Origin: Sepiola atlantica
Taxonomy: Eukaryota; Mollusca; Cephalopoda; Sepiida; Sepiolidae
DNA length: 64,000 bases
Reading direction: 5' to 3'
Assembly: GCA_963556195.1 (NCBI GenBank)
Contig: CAUVYP010001198.1
Coordinates: forward strand, 806,001 to 870,000
Position numbers and translations under genes: made by a program. Positions 23,901-36,235 of this stretch are shown here, piece by piece. Under the pieces are notes generated by a model. That model was not told the DNA's origin, made no database searches, and saw nothing but the letters and a program-made list of their open reading frames with translations. Position 1 is the first letter of the stretch; each line of letters opens with the position of its first letter.

Positions 23901-24705
23901 TTCTACTGCCAGAGATATGTCGATACAAACTGAATACGCAAAACATCTACAAAATTTAGCGCGTTTAAAAGTTGATAGCGCTTTTGTTTATAACTTTCAG
24001 ATTTATTCGAATTGTGCCACGAAACTTTGCAGACCATCGCGGAGAGGCATTTACTACTGAAGTACCAAGTTTCAGAAGTGCAGCTCTTGTACTGCCGGAG
24101 ATATGTCGATACAAACTGAATACGCAAAACATCAACAAAATTTAGCGCGTTTTAAAGTTGATATCGCTTTTGTTTATAACTTCCACATTTATTCGAATTG
24201 TGCCACGAAACTTTACAGACCATCGCGGGGAGGCATTTACTACTGAAGTACCAAGTTTCAGAAGTGCAGCTCTTGTACTACCGGAGATATGTCGATACAA
24301 ACTGAATACGCAAAACATCAACAAAATTTAGCGCGTTTTAAAGTTGATAGCGCTTTTGTTTATAACTTTCACATTTATTCGAATTGTGAAACGAAACTTT
24401 GTAGACAGTCGCGGAGACACATCTTCTACTGGTGTACCAAGTTTCAGAAGTGCAGCTCTTGTACTGTTGGAGATATGTCGATACAAACTGAATACGCAAA
24501 ACATCAACAAAATTAAGCGCGTTTTAAAGTTGATATCGCTTTTGTTTATAACTTCATCATTTATTCGAATTGTGCCACGAAACTTTGCAGACAGTCGCGG
24601 AGACACAGTTTCAACTGAAGTACCAAGTTTCAGAAGTGCAGCTCTTGTACTACCGGAGATATGTCGATACAAACTGAATACGCAAAACATCAACAAAATT
24701 TAGCG
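20986..24705 (+). repeat. 20-monomer block, copy 1
   Basis: The left 2.35 kb (20986-23340) reappears at 24706-27058, offset 3718 bp (20 monomers less a 2-bp deletion). Landmarks shared by both copies include GTTGGTAGCGC, CACGTTTCAGAATGG, the AAAAAATCTAC junction and the compensated-indel unit near 23141. After 23404 the two copies match at 3532 bp instead, because the second has lost one monomer. Confidence 0.8.
23141..23217 (+). repeat. Marker monomer with compensating +1/-1 indels
   Basis: TTTAAGATGCAGCAGATC has one extra base relative to the usual motif. The following junction AAAATTAGTGCG lacks one base, so the unit still spans 186 bp. The same linked pair, with ACAAACGGAATACG between, recurs near 26861, 36905 and 40253 (offsets 3718, 10044 and 3348 bp). 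It is a reliable lineage marker for the blocks that contain it. Confidence 0.85.
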
Positions 24706-27700
24706 CGTTTTAAAGTTGATATCGCTTTTGTTTATAACTTCCACATTTATTCGAATTGTGAAACGAAACTTTGTAGACAGTCGCAGACACATCTTCTACT
24801 GAAGTACCAAGTTTCAGAAGTGCAGCTCTTGTACTACCGGAGATATGTCGATACAAACTGAATACGCAAAACATCAACAAAATTTAGCGCGTTTTAAAGT
24901 TGGTAGCGCTTTTGTTTATAACTTCCACATTTATTCGAATTGTGAAACGAAACTTTGTAGACAGTCGCGGAGACACATTTTCCACTGAAGTACCAAGTTT
25001 CAGAAGTGCAGCTCTTGTACTTCCGGAGATGTGTCGATACAAACTGAATACGCAAAACATCTACAAAATTTAGTGCGTTTTAAAGTTGATATCGCTTTTG
25101 TTTATAACTTCCACATTTATTCGAATTGTGAAACGAAACTTTGTAGACAGTCGCGGAGACACATTATCTACTGAAGTACCACGTTTCAGAATGGCAGCTC
25201 TTGTACTGCCGGAGATATGTCGATACAAACTGAATACGCAAAACATCTACAAAATTTAGCGCGTTTAAAAGTTGATAGCGCTTTTGTTTATAACTTCCAC
25301 ATTTATTCGAATTGTGCCACGAAACTTTGCAGACCATCGCGGAGAGGCATTTTCTACTGTAGTACAAAGTTTCAGAAGTGCAGCTCTTGTACTGCTGGAG
25401 ATATGTCGTCACAAACTGAACCCGCAAAACATCGACAAAATTTAGCGCGTTTTAAAGTTGATATCGCTTTTGTTTATAACTTCCACATTTATTCGAATTG
25501 TGCCACGAAACTTTGCAGACCATCGCGGAGAGGCATTTTCTACTGAAGTACCAAGTTTCAGAAGTGCAGCTCTAGTACTGCCAGAGATATGTCGATACAA
25601 ACTGAATACGTAAAACATCTACAAAATTTAGCGCGTTTAAAAGTTGATAGCGCTTTTGTTTATAACTTTCAGAGTTATTCGAATTGTGCCACGAAACTTT
25701 ACAGACCATCGCGGAGAGGCATTTTCTTCTGAAGTACCAAGTTTCAGAAGTGCAGCTCTTGTACTGCCAGAGATATGTCGATACAAACTGAATACGCAAA
25801 ACATCTACAACATTTAGCGCGTTTAAAAGTTGATAGCGCTTTTGTTTATAACTTTTAGATTTATGAGAATTGTGCCTCGAAACTTTACAGACCATCGCGG
25901 AGAGGCATTTTCTACTGAAGTACCAAGTTTCAGAAGTGCAGCTATTGTACTGCCGGAGATGTGTCGATACAAACTGAATACGCAAAAAATCTACAAAATT
26001 TAGTGCGTTTTTAAGTTGATATCGCTTTTGTTTATAACTTCCACATTTATTCGAATTGTGAAACGAAACTTTGTAGACAGTCGCGGAGACACATCTTCTA
26101 CTGAAGTACCAAGTTTCAGAAGTGCAGCTCTTGTACTACCGAAGATATGTCGATACAAACTGAATACGCAAAACATCAACAAAATTTAGCGCGTTTTAAA
26201 GTTGGTAGCGCTTTTGTTTATAACTTCCACATTTATTCGAATTGTGAAACGAAACTTTGTAGACAGTCGCGGAGACACATTTTCCACTGAAGTACCAAGT
26301 TTCAGAAGTGCAGCTCTTGTACTACCGGAGATGTGTCGATACAAACTGAATACGCAAAACATCTACAAAATTTAGTGCGTTTTAAAGTTGATATCGCTTT
26401 TGTTTATAACTTCCACATTTATTCGAATTGTGAAACGAAACTTTGTAGACAGTCGCGGAGACACATTATCTACTGAAATACCATGTTTCAGAATGGCAGC
26501 TCTTTTACTGCCGGAGATATGTCGATAAAAACTGAATACGCAAAACATCTACAAAATTTAGCGCGTTTAAAAGTTGATAGCGCTTTTGTTTATAACTTTC
26601 AGATTTATTCGAATTGTGCCACGAAACTTTGCAGACCATCGCGGAGAGGCATTTTCTACTGAAGTACCAAGTTTCAGAAGTGCAGCTCTTGTACTGCCGG
26701 AGATATGTCGTCACAAACTGAATACGCAAAACATCGACAAAATTTAGCGCGTTTTAAAGTTGATATCGCTTTTGTTTATAACTTCCACATTTATTCGAAT
26801 TGTGCCACGAAACTTTGCAGACAGTCGCGGAGACACATTTTCTACTGAAGTACCAAGTTTAAGATGCAGCAGATCTTGTACTACCGGAGATGTGTCGATA
26901 CAAACGGAATACGCAAAACATCTACAAAATTAGTGCGTTTTAAAGTTGATATCGCTTTTGTTTATAACTTCCACATTTATTCGAATTGTGCACCGAAACT
27001 TTGCAGACCGTCGCGGAGAGGCATTTTCTACTGAAGTACCAAGTTTCAGATATGCAGCTTTTGTACTACCGGAGATATGTCGATACAAACTGAATACGCA
27101 AAACATCTACAAAATTTAGCGCGTTTAAAAGTTGATAGCGCTTTTGATTATAACTTCATCATTTATTCGAATTGTGCCACGAAACTTTGCAAACCATCGC
27201 GGAGAGGCATTCTCTACTGAAGTACCAAGTTTCAGAAGTGCAGCTCTTGTACTGCCGGAGATATGTCGATACAAACTGAATACGCAAAACATCAACAAAA
27301 TTTAGCGCGTTTTAAAGTTGATAGCGCTTTTGTTTATAACTTCCACATTTATTCGAATTGTGCCACGAAACTTTGCAGACCATCGCGGAGAGGCATTTTC
27401 TACTGAAGTACCAAGTTTCAGAAGTGCAGCTCTTCTACTGCCAGAGATATGTCGATACAAACTGAATACGCAAAACATCTACAAAATTTAGCGCGTTTAA
27501 AAGTTGATAGCGCTTTTGTTTATAACTTTCAGATTTATTCGAATTGTGCCACGAAACTTTGCAGACCATCGCGGAGAGGCATTTTCTACTGAAGTACCAA
27601 GTTTCAGAAGTGCAGCTCTTGTACTGCCGGAGATATGTCGATACAAACTGAATACGCAAAACATCAACAAAATTTAGCGCGTTTTAAAGTTGATATCGCT

Positions 27701-28609
27701 TTTGTTTATAACTTCCACATTTATTCAAATTGTGCCACGAAACTTTACAGACCATCGCGGGGAGGCATTTACTACTGAAGTACCAAGTTTCAGAAGTGCA
27801 GCTCTTGTACTACCGGAGATATGTCGATACAAACTGAATACGCAAAACATCAACAAAATTTAGCGCGTTTTAAAGTTGATAGCGCTTTTGTTTATAACTT
27901 TCACATTTATTCGAATTGTGAAACGAAACTTTGTAGACAGTCGCGGAGACACATTTTCTACTGGTGTACGAAGTTTCAGAAGTGCAGCTCTTGTACTGTT
28001 GGAGATATGTCGATACAAACTGAATACGCAAAACATCAACAAAATTAAGCGCGTTTTAAAGTTGATAACGCTTTTGTTTATAACTTCATCATTTATTCGA
28101 ATTGTGCCACGAAACTTTGCAGACAGTCGCGGAGACACAGTTTACACTGAAGTACCAAGTTTAAGAAGTGCAGCTCTTGTACTACCGGAGATATGTCGAT
28201 ACAAACTGAATACACAAAACATCGACAAATTTCAGCGCGTTTTAAAGTTGATAGCGCTTTTGTTTATAACTTCCACATTTATTCGAATTGATCCACGAAA
28301 CTTTGCAGACCATCGCGGAGACACATTTTCTACTGAAGTACCAAGTTTCAGAAGTGCAGCTCTTGTACTACCGGAGATATGTTGATACAAACTGAATACG
28401 CAAAACATCAACAAAATTTAGCGCGTTTTAAAGTTGATATCGCTTTTGTTTATAACTTCCACATTTATTCGAATTGTGAAACGAAACTTTGTAGACAGTC
28501 GCGGAGACACATTTTCCACTGAAGTACAAAGTTTCAGAAGTGCAGCTCTTGTACTACCGGAGATGTGTCGATACAAACTGAATACGCAAAACATCTACAA
28601 AATTTAGTG
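24706..28609 (+). repeat. 20-monomer block, copy 2 (one monomer shorter)
   Basis: The first unit has a 2-bp deletion near 24784 (TCGCAGACAC for TCGCGGAGACAC). Its order follows copy 1 until the hybrid unit at 26936, after which the offset falls by 186 bp. The right end (27876-28423) carries the CTACTGGTGTACG block and the GAATTGATCC unit. Scattered substitutions, such as CAGAGTTATTCG near 25671, separate the copies. Confidence 0.8.
26936..27121 (+). repeat. Hybrid monomer marking a one-monomer deletion
   Basis: Up to CAGATATGCAGCT it equals the unit at 23218-23403 (GTGCACCG, CCGTCGCGGAG). From TTTTGTACTACCGGAGATATG onward it has the variants of the following unit, 23404-23589. The switch is confined to about 27053-27060. 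Because both parents survive intact in copy 1, this is a clear case of in-register loss of 186 bp. Confidence 0.85.
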
Positions 28610-31600
28610 CGTTTTAAAGTTGATATCGCTTTTGTTTATAACTTCCACATTTATTCGAATTGTGAAACGAAACTTTGTAGACAGTCGCGGAGACACATTA
28701 TCTACTGAAATACCATGTTTTAGAATGGCAGCTCTTTTACTGCCGGAGATATGTCGATACAAACTGAATACGCAAAACATCTACAAAATTTAGCGCGTTT
28801 AAAAGTTGATAGCGCTTTTGTTTATAACTTTCAGATTTATGAGAATTGTGCCACGAAACTTTACAGACCATCGCGGAGAGGCATTTTCTACTGAAGTACC
28901 AAGTTTCAGAAGTGCAGCTCTTGTACTGCCGGAGATGTGTCGATACAAACTGAATACGCAAAACATCTACAAAATTTAGTGCGTTTTTAAGTTGATATCG
29001 CTTTTGTTTATAACTTCCACATTTATTCGAATTGTGAAACGAAACTTTGCAGACAGTCGCGGAGACACATTTTCTACTGAGGTACCAAGTTTAAGAAGTG
29101 CAGCTCTTGTACTACCGGAGATATGTCGATACAAACTGAATACGTAAAACATCTACACAATTTAGCGCGTCTTAAAGTTCATATCGCTTTTGTTTATAAC
29201 TTTCAGATTTATTCGAATTGTGCCACGAAACTTTGCAGACCATCGCGGAGAGGCATTTTCTACTGAAGTACCAAGTTTCAGAAGTGCAGCTCTTGTACTG
29301 CCAGAGATATGTCGATACAAACTGAATACCCAAAACATCTACAAAATTTAGCGTGTTTAAAAGTTGATAGCGCTTTTGTTTATAACTTTCAGATTTATTC
29401 GAATTGTGCCACGAAACTTTGCAGACCATCGCGGAGAGGCATTTTCTACTGGTGTACCAAGTTTCAGAAGTGCAGCTCTTGTACTGCCGGAGATATGTCG
29501 ATACAAACTGAATACGCAAAACATCAACAAAATTTAGCGCGTTTTAAAGTTGATATCGCTTTTGTTTATAACTTCCACATTTATTCGAATTGTGAAACGA
29601 AACTTTGTAGACAGTCGCGGAGACACATCTTCTACTGAAGTACCAAGTTTCAGAAGTGCAGCTCTTGTACTACCGGAGATATGTCGATACAAACTGAATA
29701 CGCAAAACATCAACAAAATTTAGCGCGTTTTAAAGTTGGTAGCGCTTTTGTTTATAACTTCCACATTTATTCGAATTGTGAAACGAAACTTTGTAGACAG
29801 TCGCGAAGACACATTTTCCACTGAAGTACCAAGTTTCAGAAGTGCAGCTCTTGTACTTCCGGAGATGTGTCGATACAAACTGAATACGCAAAACATCTAC
29901 AAAATTTAGTGCGTTTTAAAGTTGATATCGCTTTTGTTTATAACTTCCACATTTATTCGAATTGTGAAACGAAACTTTGTAGACAGTCGCGGAGACACAT
30001 TATCTACTGAAGTACCACGTTTCAGAATGGCAGCTCTTGTACTGCCGGAGATATGTCGATACAAACTTAATACGCAAAACATCTACAAAATTTAGCGCGT
30101 TTAAAAGTTGATATCGCTTTTGTTTTTAACTTCCACATTTATTCGAATTGTGCAACGAAACTTTGTAGACTACCGCGGAGACACATTTTCTACTGAAGTA
30201 CCAAGTTTCAGAAGTGCAGCTCTTGTACTGCCGGAGATATGGCGATACAAACTGAAAACGCAAAACATCAACACAATTTAGCGCGTTTTAAAGTTAATAT
30301 CGCTTTTGTTTATAACTTCCACATTTATTCGAATTGTGCCACGAAACTTGGCAGACCATCGCGGAGAGGCATTTTCTACTGAAGTACCAAGTTTCAGAAG
30401 TGCAGCTCTAGTACTGCCAGAGATATGTCGATACAAACTGAATACGTAAAACATCTACAAAATTTAGCGCGTTTAAAAGTTGATAGCGCTTTTGTTTATA
30501 ACTTTCAGATTTATGAGAATTGTGCCTCGAAACTTTACAGACAATCGTGGAGAGGCATTTTCCACTGAAGTACCAAGTTTCAGAAGTGCAGCTCTTGTAC
30601 TGCCGGAGATGTGTCGATACAAACTGAATACGCAAATAATCTACAAAAGTTAGTGCGTTTTTAAGTTGATATCGCTTTTGTTTATAACTTCCACATTTAT
30701 TCGAATTGTGAAACGAAACTTTGTAGACAGTCGCGGAGACACATCTTCTACTGAAGTACCAAGTTTCAGAAGTGCAGCTCTTGTACTACCGGAGATATGT
30801 CGATACAAACTGAATACGCAAAACATCAACAAAATTTAGCGCGTTTTAAAGTTGGTAGCGCTTTTGTTTATAACTTCCACATTTATTCGAATTGTGCCAC
30901 GAAACTTTACAGACCATCGCGGGGAAGCATTTTCTACTGGTGTACCAAGTTTCAGAAGTGCAGCTCTTGTACTGCCGGAGATATGTCGATACAAACTGAA
31001 TACGCAAAACATCAACAAAATTTAGCGCGTTTTAAAGTTGATATCGCTTTTGTTTATAACTTCCACATTTATTCGAATTGTGAAACGAAACTTTGTAGAC
31101 AGTCGCGGAGACACATCTTCTACTGAAGTACCAAGTTTCAGAAGTTCAGCTCTTGTACTACCGGAGATATGTCGATACAAACTGAATACGCAAAACATCA
31201 ACAAAATTTAGCGCGTTTTAAAGTTGGTAGCGCTTTTGTTTATAACTTCCACATTTATTCGAATTGTGAAACGAAACTTTGTAGACAGTCGCGAAGACAC
31301 ATTTTCCACTGAAGTACCAAGTTTCAGAAGTGCAGCTCTTGTACTTCCGGAGATGTGTCGATACAAACTGAATACGCAAAACATCTACAAAATTTAGTGC
31401 GTTTTAAAGTTGATATCGCTTTTGTTTATAACTTCCACATTTATTCGAATTGTGAAACGAAACTTTGTAGACAGTCGCGGAGACACATTATCTACTGAAG
31501 TACCACGTTTCAGAATGGCAGCTCTTGTACTGCCGGAGATATGTCGATACAAACTGAATACGCAAAACATCTACAAAATTTAGCGCGTTTAAAAGTTGAT

Positions 31601-34003
31601 AGCGCTTTTGTTTATAACTTCCACATTTATTCGAATTGTGCCACGAAACTTTGCAGACCATCGCGGAGAGGCATTTTCTACTGAAGTACCAAGTTTCAGA
31701 ATGGCAGCTCTTGTACTGCTGGAGATATGTCGTCACAAACTCAATACGCAAAACATCGACAAAATTTAGCGCGTTTTAAAGTTGATATCGCTTTTGTTTA
31801 TAACTTCCACATTTATTCGAATTGTGCCACGAAACTTGGCAGACCATCGCGGAGAGGCATTTTCTACTGAAGTACCAAGTTTCAGAAGTGCAGCTCTCGT
31901 ACTGCCAGAGATATGTCGATACAAACTGAATACGTAAAACATCTACAAAATTTAGCGCGTTTAAAAGTTGATAGCGCTTTTGTTTATAACTTTCAGATTT
32001 ATTCGAATTGTGCCACGAAACTTTACAGACCATCGCGGAGAGGCATTTTCTTCTGAAGTACCAAGTTTCAGAAGTGCAGCTCTTGTACTGCCAGAGATAT
32101 GTCGATACAAACTGAATACGCAAAACATCTACAAAATTTAGCGCGTTTAAAAGTTGATAGCGCTTTTGTTTATAACTTTCAGATTTATGAGAATTGTGCC
32201 TCGAAACTTTACAGACAATCGTGGAGAGGCATTTTCCACTGAAGTACCAAGTTTCAGAAGTGCAGCTCTTGTACTGCCGGAGATGTGTCGATACAAACTG
32301 AATACGCAAAAAATCTACAAAAGTTAGTGCGTTTTTAAGTTGATATCGCTTTTGTTTATAACTTCCACATTTATTCGAATTGTGAAACGAAACTTTGTAG
32401 ACAGTCGCGGAGACACATCTTCTACTGAAGTACCAAGTTTCAGAAGTGCAGCTCTTGTACTACCGGAGATATGTCGATACAAACTGAATACGCAAAACAT
32501 CAACAAAATTATGCGCGTTTTAAAGTTGGTAGCGCTTTTGTTTATAACTTCCACATTTATTCGAATTGTGAAACGAAACTTTGTAGACAGTCGCGGAGAC
32601 ACATTTTCCACTGAAGTACCAAGTTTCAGAAGTGCAGCTCTTGTACTACCGGAGATGTGTCGATACAAACTGAATACGCAAAACATCTACAAAATTTAGC
32701 GCGTTTAAAAGTTGATAGCGCTTTTGTTTATAACTTTCAGATTTATTCGAATTGTGCCACGAAACTTTGCAGACCATCGCGGAGAGGCATTTTCTACTGA
32801 AGTACCAAGTTTCAGAAGTGCAGCTCTTGTACTGCCGGAGATATGTCGATACAAACTGAATACGCAAAACATCAACAAAATTTAGCGCGTTTTAAAGTTG
32901 ATATCGCTTTTGTTTATAACTTCCACATTTATTCGAATTGTGCCACGAAACTTTACAGACCATCGCGGGGAGGCATTTTCTACTGAAGTACCAAGTTTCA
33001 GAAGTGCAGCTCTTGTACTACCGGAGATATGTCGACACAAACTGAATACGCAAAACATCAACAAAATTTAGCGCGTTTTAAAGTTGATAGCGCTTTTGTT
33101 TATAACTTTCACATTTATTTGAATTGTGAAACGAAACTTTGTAGACAGTCGCGGAGACACATTTTCTACTGGTGTACCAAGTTTCAGAAGTGCAGCTCTT
33201 GTACTGTTGGACATATGTCGATACAAACTGAATACGCAAAACATCAACAAAATTAAGCGCGTTTTAAAGTTGATATCGCTTTTGTTTATAACTTCATCAT
33301 TTATTCGAATTGTGCCACGAAACTTTGCAGACAGTCGCGGAGACACAGTTTCCACTGAAGTACCAAGTTTCAGAAGTGCAGCTCTTGTACTACCGGAGAT
33401 ATGTCGATACAAACTGAATACACAAAACATCGACAAAATTCAGCGCGTTTTAAAGTTGATAGCGCTTTTGTTTATAACTTCCACATTTATTCGAATTGTG
33501 AAACGAAACTTTGCAGACCATCGCGGAGAGGCATTTACTACTGAAGTACCAAGTTTCAGAAGTGCAGCTCTTGTACTACCGGAGATATGTCGATACAAAC
33601 TGAATACACAAAACATCAACAAAATTTAGCGCGTTTTAAAGTTGATATCGCTTTTGTTTATAACTTCCACATTTATTCGAATTGTGAAACGAAACTTTGT
33701 AGACAGTCGCGGAGACACATCTTCTACTGATGTACTTAGTTTCAGAAGTGCAGCTCTTGTACTACCGGAAATATGTCGATACAAACTGAATACGCAAAAC
33801 ATCAACAAAATTTAGCGCGTTTTAAAGTTGGTAGCGCTTTTGTTTATAACTTCCACATTTATTCGAATTGTGAAACGAAACTTTGTAGACAGTCGCGGAG
33901 ACACATTTTCCACTGAAGTACCAAGTTTCAGAAGTGCAGCTGTTGTACTACCGGAGATGTGTCGATACAAACTGAATACGCAAAACATCTACAAAATTTA
34001 GTG
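28610..34003 (+). repeat. 29-monomer (5394-bp) block, copy 1, with internal duplication
   Basis: The units from 28610 to about 30841 reappear at 34004-36235, offset 5394 bp, with a few units replaced (29540 and 30098 differ from their partners). Inside the block, units from 29726 reappear at 31214 (8 monomers) and the 30656 unit at 32330 (9 monomers), so a local 8-9 monomer duplication is nested here. The CTGGTGTACC block recurs at about 33169. Confidence 0.75.
30098..30283 (+). repeat. Unusually divergent monomer
   Basis: One unit combines several private changes: GTTTTTAACTTCC, GTGCAACG, GTAGACTACCGCGG, ATATGGCGATAC, ACTGAAAACG and AACACAATTTAG. Its neighbours are ordinary. It is full length and in phase, so it is a diverged satellite unit and not an insertion. 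Its partner position at 35492 carries a normal class-1 unit. Confidence 0.7.
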
Positions 34004-36235
34004 CGTTTTAAAGTTGATATCGCTTTTGTTTATAACTTCCACATTTATTCGAATTGTGAAACGAAACTTTGTAGACAGTCGCGGAGACACATTATCTACT
34101 GAAATACCATGTTTCAGAATGGCAGCTCTTTTACTGCCGGAGATATGTCGATACTAACTGTATACGCAAAACATCTACAAAATTTAGCGCGTTTAAAAGT
34201 TGATAGCGCTTTTGTTTATAACTTTCAGATTTATGAGAATTGTGCCACGAAACTTTACAGACCATCGCGGAGAGGCATTTTCTACTGAAGTACCAAGTTT
34301 CAGAAGTGCAGCTCTTGTACTGCCGGAGATGTGTCGATACAAACTGAATACGCAAAACATCTACAAAATTTAGTGCGTTTTTAAGTTGATATCGCTTTTG
34401 TTTATAACTTCCACATTTATTCGAATTGTGAAACGAAACTTTGCAGACAGTCGCGGAGACACATTTTCTACTGAGGTACCAAGTTTAAGAAGTGCAGCTC
34501 TTGTACTACCGGAGATATGTCGATACAAACTGAATACGTAAAACATCTACACAATTTAGCGCGTTTTAAAGTTCATATCGCTTTTGTTTATAACTTTCAG
34601 ATTTATTCGAATTGTGCCACGAAACTTTGAAGACCATCGCGGAGAGGCATTTTCTCCTGAAGTACCAAGTTTCAGAAGTGCAGCTCTTGTACTGCCAGAG
34701 ATATGTCGATACAAACTGAATACCCAAAACATCTACAAAATTTAGCGTGTTTAAAAGTTGATAGCGCTTTTGTTTATAACTTTCAGATTTATTCGAATTG
34801 TGCCACGAAACTTTGCAGACCATCGCGGAGAGGCATTTTCTACTGAAGTACCAAGTTTCAGAAGTGCAGCTCTTGTACTGCCGGAGATATGTCGATACAA
34901 ACTGAATACGCAAAACATCAACAAAATTTAGCGCGTTTTAAAGTTAATATCGCTTTTGTTTATAACTTCCACATTTATTCGAATTGTGCCACGAAACTTT
35001 ACAGACCATCGCGGGGAAGCATTTTCTACTGGTGTACCAAGTTTCAGAAGTGCAGCTCTTGTACTGCCGGAGATATGTCGATACAAACTGAATACGCAAA
35101 ACATCAACAAAATTTAGCGCGTTTTAAAGTTGATATCGCTTTTGTTTATAACTTCCACATTTATTCGAATTGTGAAACGAAACTTTGTAGACAGTCGCGA
35201 AGACACATTTTCCACTGAAGTACAAAGTTTAAGAAGTGCAGCTCTTGTACTTCCGGAGATGTGTCGATACAAACTGAATACGCAAAACATCTACAAAATT
35301 TAGTGCGTTTTAAAGTTGATATCGCTTTTGTTTATAACTTCCACATTTATTCGAATTGTGAAACGAAACTTTGTAGACAGTCGCGGAGACAGATTATCTA
35401 CTGAAGTACCACGTTTCAGAATGGCAGCTCTTGTACTGCCGGAAATATGTCGATACAAACTGAATACGCAAAACATCTACAAAATTTAGCGCGTTTAAAA
35501 GTTGATAGCGCTTTTGTTTATAACTTCCACATTTATTCGAATTGTGCCACGAAACTTTGCAGACCATCGCGGAGAGGCATTTTCTACTGAAGTACCAAGT
35601 TTCAGAATGGCAGCTCTTGTACTGCTGGAGATATGTCGTCACAAACTCAATACGCAAAACATCGAAAAAATTTAGCGCGTTTTAAAGTTGATATCGCTTT
35701 TGTTTATAACTTCCACATTTATTCGAATTGTGCCACGAAACTTGGCAGACCATCGCGGAGAGGCATTTTCTACTGAAGTACCAAGTTTCAGAAGTGCAGC
35801 TCTAGTACTGCCAGAGATATGTCGATACAAACTGAATACGCAAAACATCTACAAAATTTAGCGCGTTTAAAAGTTGATAGCGCTTTTGTTTATAACTTTC
35901 AGATTTATGAGAATTGTGCCTCGAAACTTTACAGACAATCGTGGAGAGGCATTTTCCACTGAAGTACCAAGTTTCAGAAGTGCAGCTCTTGTACTGCCGG
36001 AGATGTGTCGATACAAACTGAATACGCAAAAAATCTACAAAAGTTAGTGCGTTTTTAAGTTGATATCGCTTTTGTTTATAACTTCCACATTTATTCGAAT
36101 TGTGAAACGAAACTTTGTAGACAGTCGCGGAGACACATCTTCTACTGAAGTACCAAGTTTCAGAAGTGCAGCTCTTGTACTACCGGAGATATGTCGATAC
36201 AAACTGAATACGCAAAACATCAACAAAATTTAGCG
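34004..36235 (+). repeat. 29-monomer block, copy 2 (partial)
   Basis: Twelve monomers match 28610-30841 in order, including GAAATACCATG, TTTATGAGAATTG, the ACCCAAAAC unit and the GACAATCGTGGAG unit. The copy ends where the next block, starting with GTTGGTAGCGC at 36236, begins. Confidence 0.75.

Noticed and set aside
30098..30283. A degenerate gene or foreign insert in the divergent unit
   Set aside because: It stays in the 186-bp phase and keeps the conserved boxes, so it is a diverged monomer.
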